This document shows positions 58,288 to 64,000 of a DNA stretch of 64,000 bases, piece by piece. The notes under the pieces were generated by a model. The model made no database searches. It was not told the DNA's origin and saw only the letters and a list, made by a program, of their open reading frames with translations. Position 1 is the stretch's first letter; every line of letters starts with the position of its first letter. The position numbers and the translations under genes are program-made. The stretch is from the NCBI GenBank assembly GCA_949128115.1, contig OX421968.1, positions 1,736,001 through 1,800,000 on the forward strand. Direction: 5' to 3'. Origin of the DNA: Anaspis maculata. Taxonomy: Eukaryota > Arthropoda > Insecta > Coleoptera > Scraptiidae.

Positions 58288-59523
58288 TTTAGCGCATTTT
58301 CCATCTTGATGAAAATCGCTATTGCAACCGCTTTGTCCGTCCGTCCGTCCGTTCCTCGAACTCCTCATAAACTAGACGACCTAGCTTTCTAATTTTTTCG
58401 CTGTTACATCTGCCACTCCCAAAGGAGGGCTAGGCTATATTGGATGTCTATATTGCGCCGCCAACATAGAGAAAACCGCCCCCGATAAACTTGAAAGAAC
58501 ATAATATTGCAATTTCTACCAGACCTGATGCTCTGGTGTTCTCATTTTATAAATAATACACAGTTGCCACTTATAAACGTAAGCCAAGAAACATTCCGTC
58601 TCCAATATGTGCCGCCGACATAAAAAAAACTGCTAAAAACCGCCCCCAATCACTTTAAAATGAAAAACATAAACCCGAAGACATAGCGATCCGATTCTTT
58701 CGGTATATAAATAGCTGACTAAAAATGGGAAAGGATAGGCTACTTTTGGTTAGTCGCCGCTCCCAGATTCCGCCCCCAAACGATAAAAAGTGCAACTTTC
58801 ACAAATGTTACTGATTGGGATGTTCCCTTAAACATTTAGGAACTGCCAACTCAAATTTTGCATTATTTGCTCAGCCGAACGCTGCCGCTCCCACACGCCG
58901 CCCTCAAAGTAAGAGATAAATGAAAAACATGAACCCGAAGACATAGCGATCTTAGTTTTTCGCTATATGGATAGCTGACTAAAAATGGAAAAGGATAGGC
59001 TGCCTTTGATATGGCGCCGCCTCCAGCTTCCGCCCCCAAAAGAAAAAAAGTGCAACTTCCAACAATTTTCACTGATTTAGCTGATAATATTACCTCGAAC
59101 ATTTAGAAACTCTTGACTCAAACTGTGCAACGTTACTTTGCCGAATGCTGCCACCCCCACACGCTGCCCTCAAAGTAAGAGATAAATGGAAAACATAAAC
59201 CCGAAGACATAGCGATCTAATTCTTTCGCTATATGGATAGCCGACTAAAAATGGAAAAGAATAGACTACTGTTGATTAGTCGCCGCTACCAGCTCCCGCC
59301 CTCAAACAAAAAAAAATATATAGATTGGTGGAAGAATTTTCATTCAAATCTATTTCATTGGCAAGTACCCCATTCTGATAACAAAATATCACAATGAGTT
59401 TCGAATAAAGAAAGTGGACAAGGAATGGTGTTTCTCCTTCAACCAAATTTCTTTACGTTCATAATATGCCTCTTTGAGAAAATGCGCTACTGAGACTCAC
59501 GCACGTGAAGGCACACTCACTTG
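58288..59523 (+). mobile_element. HINE-A copy 4, in the LINE-D 3' UTR
   Basis: Complete: TTTAGCGCATTTTCC start after a T run, (GTCC)n at 58333-58353, three ~260-bp units, and 3' hairpin TCACG-CA-CGTGA with CACTTG before TTTTTT. LINE-D 3' UTR resumes after it and ends in its own tail. Non-coding. Confidence 0.82.
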
Positions 59524-59708
59524 TTTTTTCTTTCCTTCTTTCAATTTGTGTAGTTGATGTGATATTGTTAATGTGAATTCGCTCTCCTTTTTTTTGTTAG
59601 TCAAATTACGTAGCTACCATAGATGATCTTTGCCACGAATTTCCTGTAAATTTTTAAGGCAATAAAATTATTTGTATTTGTATTTTGTATTTGTATTTGT
59701 TCATGGTG

Positions 59709-60182
59709 CAGTCTCTGGAGTTCCATTTTTAGTTTGGAGTTCTCCGTTTCGATTTGTTTAGAACGTGAGTTAAGCAGAATTATGTTTTGGTAGATAGTTT
59801 CCCTAGCGTTGGTCAGCTCTTTGTATCTTTGAACCCCAGCTTCATCCATTGCAACGCTATCTGTGGCATATTTGACTACATTTAATGCCTGTATTATCTC
59901 GTTAAGCATTTCACTTTCATTCTTCTTGAACTCGGTCTCTTCGTCCCACCATCTCAACTCTGGGGCGGATACATACCGACCTTCATCCATCGAGCGTTCC
60001 AAAACATCCTCGAAAACATCAGTATTTTGAGTACCATCGATCGGAAGGTTAATCGCGGTCAAGTCCGCAGCTGCTGGATCGCCAGAGTTTAGCTGGGTGT
60101 CATCCTTGAATTTTTTCTTTGGTCTGCCCGAATCCGCAGGTGACGTACTTGCCTGACGATAGGAAGGGGGGCGGTTTGCCAT
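59709..60182 (-). pseudogene. LINE-C ORF1, N-terminal part
   Basis: Starts MANRPPSYRQASTSPADSG at 60182, with a basic PKKKFKDD patch, an acidic stretch (FEDVLERSMDEGRY) and a coiled coil (about residues 85-160) ending SKLKMELQRLHHE at the LINE-D insertion. The open frame continues into LINE-D tail (QIQIQNTNTNN), which is not part of the gene. 5' UTR of about 260 bp upstream (60183-60445). Easily mistaken for a separate small gene. Confidence 0.8.
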
Positions 60183-60445
60183 AGTGAAAGTGTGGTACCC
60201 CGGCGCTTACAACGCAGAGGCCCCAGTGGCCCCTACTGGGAAGAAGCTCCGGAGTACAATCACTGTTCAGCAATAATAATTATTTAGCGTGCATACAAGT
60301 CCGGGCTATCCAAAGATAAGAGCGATCAAATTCAACAACAACAATGGCGTGCTTCAACACGCGGTCGGTCGGACTTTGCCCAAAAAGAAGCTCCAAAGCT
60401 CGCTCGAAATCACTAGATCACAGAGGGATGTGTGCCGACACTGAA

Positions 60446-60601
60446 AATAATACATAGTTGCCACTTATAAACGTAAGCCAAGAAACATTCCGTCTTCAAT
60501 ATGCGCCGCCGACATGAAAAAAACTGCTAAAAACCGCCCCCAATCACTTTGAAATGAAAAACATAAACCCGAAGACATAGCGATCTGATTCTTTCGGTAT
60601 A
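60446..60601 (+). repeat. Right copy of ~155-bp duplication flanking LINE-C
   Basis: Begins AATAATACATAGTTGCC directly after the LINE-C 5' end and continues uninterrupted into HINE-A copy 3. Confidence 0.75.
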
Positions 60602-61886
60602 TAAATAGCTGACTGAAAATGGAAAAGGATAGGCTACTTTTGATATGGCGCCGCCTCCAGCTTCCGCCCCCAAAAGAAAAAAGTGCAACTTTCAACAATT
60701 TTCACTGATTTAGCTGATAATGTTACCTCGAACATTTAGAAACTCTTGACTCAAAACTGTGCAAGAATTTCTTTGCCAAACTCCGCCGCTCCCACACGCC
60801 GCCCCCAAAGTGAGAGATAAATGTAAAACATGAACCTGAAGACATAGCGATCTAATTTTTTCACTATATTGATAGCTGACTGAAATTGGAAAAAGATAGG
60901 CCACTTTAAATTATCCGCCGCCTCCAGCTGCCGCCTCCAAACCAAAAAAATGCAACTTTCACAATTTTCACTGATAGTCATATTTCCCTTACATTTAGAA
61001 ACTCCCAACTCAAACGGTGCAACAGTTATGAATGAAAAACATAAACCCGAAAACATAACGATCTAACTCTTTCGCTATATGGATAGCTAACTGAAAATGG
61101 GAAAGAATAGGCTACTTTTGATATGGCGCCGCCTCCAACTTCCACCCCAAAAAAAAAAGTGCAACTTTCAATAGTTTCCACTGATTTACATTTTAATGTT
61201 ACCCCAGACATTCAGAAACTCCCAACTCAAACTGTGGGAGAATTTCTTTTCCAAACTCTGCCGCTCCCACACGCCGCCACCAAAGTAAGAGATGAATGTA
61301 AAACATAACCCTGAAGACATAGCGATCTAATTGTTCCGCTATATAGATAGCTGACTAAAAATGGGAAGAGATGAGCCACTTTTGATTAGTCGCCGCCTCC
61401 AGCTCCCGCCCCCAAACAAAAAATGCAACTCTCACAATTTTCACTGATTGTCATATTTCCTTAAACATCTAGAAACTCTTAACTCAAACTGTGCAACAGT
61501 CACTTTGCCGAATGCTGCCACCCCCACACGCTTCCCTCAAAGTAAGAGATAAATGGAAAACATAAACCCGAAGATATAGCGATCTAATTCTTTCGCTATA
61601 TGGATAGCCGACTAAAAATGGGAAAGAATAGACTACTGTTCATTAGTCGCCGCTCCCAGCTCCCGCCCTCAAACAAAAAAATATTGATGAGTGAAAGAAT
61701 TTTCATTCAAATCTATTTCATTGGCAAGTACCCCATTCTGATAACAAAATATCACAATGAGTTTCGAATGAAGAAAGTGGGCAAGGAATGGTGTTTCTCC
61801 TTCAACCAAATTTCCTTACGTTCACAATATGCCTCTTTGAGAAAATGCGCTAGTGAGACTCACGCACGTGAGGGCATACTCACTTG

Positions 61887-63856
61887 TTTTGAATCGGTTC
61901 ATCCTCTAATGAAATATCCTCATTTGAAATAAGGCGAGATTTTCGAGTGGAACCACTTTCTTGGTCCCTTATCAAATTACGATCAACAGCAGATTCTCTA
62001 AAATTGCAGTGAATTTAATTGCCTTTGAATACCGATCCCGAAGCTCATGCAAGGTTGCTGTTTCGCTACAAATAATAATAATGGAAAGCTCATGTTTGAA
62101 AATCCCTGCTGTAGTCGCGGCTTGGCTTAAACATCAGGTTTTTGTTTAATAGCAATTTCCGCTGGAATTTACTTTTCAAGGTATTCTGATATATCAGCGG
62201 TAAACGCTGCGGCGAGAGAAGTCCGCGGAGAATGTATCGATGTAAATTATTAGAGCATGAGTGGGTGAATTTGTTTGATGAAAAAAAAAAACGTCATTTT
62301 TTTTCAAACGAACAAGGTTTTCAATTATTTAGAATCCCTAATAAATAAAATTATCAAAACAACCCTAAACAAAAATCATTTCAATTGTACCGGTTTCAAT
62401 CAATTGAGTTCAATTATTGTTCTATTGAGGCTTCTGCTCCATTAACACTATTACTGTGAAATTATTTAACACAGATAACAATTTAATGTTTTACAGATTA
62501 ATTTTTCCCAATTTAACAATTTAACAGATCTATAATATACGCACAGTGATGGGTAATTTACCCGGTACATTGAATTTTGGTAAAAACCTGAATATATACC
62601 CGGTATTCACCTGGTACATACCCAGAATGATCAAATAATTCAAACTCAATTATACTTCCGTTGAAAGAATGAAAAAAAATTGCACTCAATTTTTTTCGGA
62701 AATGGGTTCTTTGGTGACATGTCTTCATGCTGCATCACAATCACACAATTTACCGAACAAATCTCTTATTTCGGTATGTCTTTTATTGACAATCAGTTCA
62801 CCAGTTTCACCAGGTTTCCAGAACGAAATATTGTGGCTTCTGGGACAGAGCCCCTATTTTTGCATTTTTTTCAATTACAAGTTTTCAGAATTTTTTGCGG
62901 CTAGAAGCTAGATTTTTCACCAGCTAGAAGTCGAAAATCATACTAAATACGGCAAACTTTTTACATGATTCTAATACTGGATCATTTTCTTAGCCTCCCG
63001 AACAGTTTTCCTTTTCCATGGATGTTCATAGTTGTCGTTCCAAATCATTGGCTTTAATTGAGCCGTAATGGGAGTTCGAGAGCGGAATTGTTTGTTTTGC
63101 GGTGTTAATTCACGGTGAAGTTCAGTATTCACAAGGAAGAGAATATAATGTTAACTGAACGTTTCAGGTTCTAAAATTTGCGAATTTCGGAGATTATATG
63201 ATGACTGTAAATTTGCAACCAACAAACAACATCTTGTGTGATTAATAAATGAGTAGATACCAGAAAAAACTATGGCGCAGCCTTGGACATCGAAATGAAA
63301 GGCTATCGTTCACTTGGTCGAGACAAATTCAAGGCAGAAACCACTAGCTCTGAAACTTTCCCAAAGCTCTAAATTCTTGCAATTTTATATTGGGCCAGTC
63401 CATTGAAACTACCTCAAAACTTGGCGGCTCGAAAACAAGCGCAATCCTAATGCTTTACTGTTTTGTCGTTTTCATTCAGAATCGCAGTGTTACAGTTTCA
63501 ATAAAGGCTTATCTCAACAGATGTGCCGGGCTCGCTGACTTCCACTTGAAATTTGTTTTGTTTGAAGCTAGATGCGCGGCCACTCCGCATCAAACGTGCC
63601 CAAAATCGCCTTCATAAGATAATACAATGAATTAATTGTTGCTCAACAAATGGTCGTTTGCCATCTAATCGACTCCATTATCTATTGTGATTCTTGCCAT
63701 CACTGCAAATCGTGTGCGGGTATCGCATTTTCATTAACCCGGCTAATCAACCCTCGACGACGGCGACGGCGATGAGGAAACTTGTTCGAAAATGTTTGGT
63801 GTACCTACTTCGTGCGTGCGACTGTAACAAACAAAATCATATTTTCTCAAGTCTTA
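61887..63856. other. Unassigned DNA, possibly host
   Basis: No gene, tRNA or repeat family recognised. Short ORFs have no motif. One of the longer stretches free of recognisable elements. Confidence 0.4.
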
Positions 63857-64000
63857 GAATAAGAATAAGAATAAGAATAAGAAGGATTTATTTCCAACAG
63901 GCAAAAGTGCCCAGTCATAGGAAAATACAACAATAGATTAATCACAGAAGAATATCACTAGTCACAATAATTTAAAATACTGGTCTGTATAACATTGAAG
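63857..64000 (-). mobile_element. 3' end of a further LINE (or SINE), minus strand, runs off the window
   Basis: A microsatellite of four AATAAG-type units (63857-63885). On the minus strand it follows GCCTGTTGGAAATAAATCC, an AATAAA plus short-repeat arrangement like CR1/Jockey-type 3' ends. Only about 115 bp of possible 3' UTR is visible. Confidence 0.5.

Larger units (their letters stand above)
53916..59698 (+). mobile_element. LINE-D: plus-strand LINE inside LINE-C, split by HINE-A copy 4
   Basis: TSD GTTCATGGTG at 53906-53915 and 59699-59708. ORF1 (53916-54747), ORF2 (54769-58223), 3' UTR (58224-58287, resuming 59524) and a tail of ATTTGT units (about 59669-59698) after AATAAAATT. Almost no 5' UTR, so slightly 5'-truncated. 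Same architecture as LINE-C and LINE-A. Frame breaks: a stop and a frameshift in ORF1, one frameshift in ORF2. Confidence 0.88.
49583..60445 (-). mobile_element. LINE-C: minus-strand LINE split by LINE-D
   Basis: Read on the minus strand: 5' UTR (60445-60183), ORF1 start (60182-59709), LINE-D insertion, rest of ORF1 (53905 to about 53060), ORF2 (about 52880-49819), 3' UTR and a (TTA)n tail at 49583-49595. The GTTCATGGTG duplication marks LINE-D, and its removal joins ORF1 in frame across E-L-Q-R-L-H-H-E-Q-K. ORF1 is gag-like with CCHC knuckles; ORF2 is endonuclease, RT and C-terminal CCHC. Related to LINE-A and LINE-D, R1/I/Jockey range. Several frameshifts make it inactive. Confidence 0.85.
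49163..61886 (+). mobile_element. HINE-A copy 3, split by LINE-C
   Basis: The 5' part 49163-49582 has TTAGCGCATTTTCC, (GTCC)n at 49207-49227 and the conserved region through TTCTTTCGGTATA. The 3' part 60446-61886 resumes 155 bp upstream of the break point, carries ~260-bp units, and ends with the hairpin TCACG-CA-CGTGA and CACTTG. LINE-C lies between. Confidence 0.72.

Noticed and set aside
49583..59698. Head-to-head LINE pair formed by twin priming
   Set aside because: Both LINEs have their own ORF1, ORF2 and 3' tails and differ in sequence; the TSD shows LINE-D inserted into LINE-C.
59601..60182. A separate 193-codon host gene on the minus strand
   Set aside because: The part above 59709 is the N-terminus of LINE-C ORF1 and the rest reads into the LINE-D tail; the TSD and in-frame joining show this.

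Overview
This is a eukaryotic window, probably from an arthropod and most likely an insect. It is A+T-rich, has no recognisable host gene, and is packed with eukaryotic transposon classes: non-LTR retrotransposons (LINEs) with microsatellite tails, a tRNA-derived SINE, LTR elements, hAT and TA-flanked inverted-repeat elements, and many copies of a Helentron/HINE (DINE-1-like) family. I found no bacterial operon, rRNA, functional tRNA or CRISPR array. The species cannot be named from the sequence.

Layout. 1-3.6 kb: a HINE-B copy, interrupted by a HINE-A copy, itself interrupted by a 1,045-bp TA-flanked foldback. 4.7-6.7 kb: a TIR element carrying a 118-bp minisatellite. 7.3-7.5 kb: a tRNA-derived SINE. 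8.2-12.2 kb: a TA-flanked foldback holding a solo LTR, the 3' end of a HINE-B, a 270-bp GT/GCGT repeat and another foldback. 12.4-14.0 kb: a 5'-truncated LINE. 14.4-25.5 kb: a minus-strand LINE (LINE-A) whose ORF1 is split by a 7,032-bp TIR element. That element holds a HINE-B, which holds an R2-like LINE, which holds a 3,280-bp hAT element, which holds further TIR elements. 25.8-32.4 kb: ~350-bp repeat units split by a foldback and by LINE-B, the only LINE here with both ORFs open. 33.6-38.5 kb: a TA-flanked inverted-repeat element built around TCGAAA-type arrays and an 89-bp minisatellite, with another HINE-A inside. 38.8-44.9 kb: an inverted-repeat DNA transposon with a decayed transposase, holding an LTR element with Gag but no recognisable Pol. 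45.8-47.9 kb: a 2-kb palindromic foldback. 49.2-61.9 kb: a HINE-A split by LINE-C, split by LINE-D, split by another HINE-A.

The history was read from target-site duplications (TSDs) and from reading frames restored by mentally removing each insertion. The clearest cases are the CAGCG duplication around the 7-kb element in LINE-A ORF1, the TACGGAAT duplication around the hAT in the R2-like ORF, the GTTCATGGTG duplication around LINE-D in LINE-C ORF1, and ATAC around the LTR element. The genes do not form a pathway: they are selfish-element genes (nucleic-acid-binding ORF1s, endonuclease/reverse-transcriptase ORF2s, a Gag, a transposase remnant), nearly all broken. Outer boundaries of HINE and LINE copies are good to a few bases; arm lengths of foldbacks are by-eye estimates.
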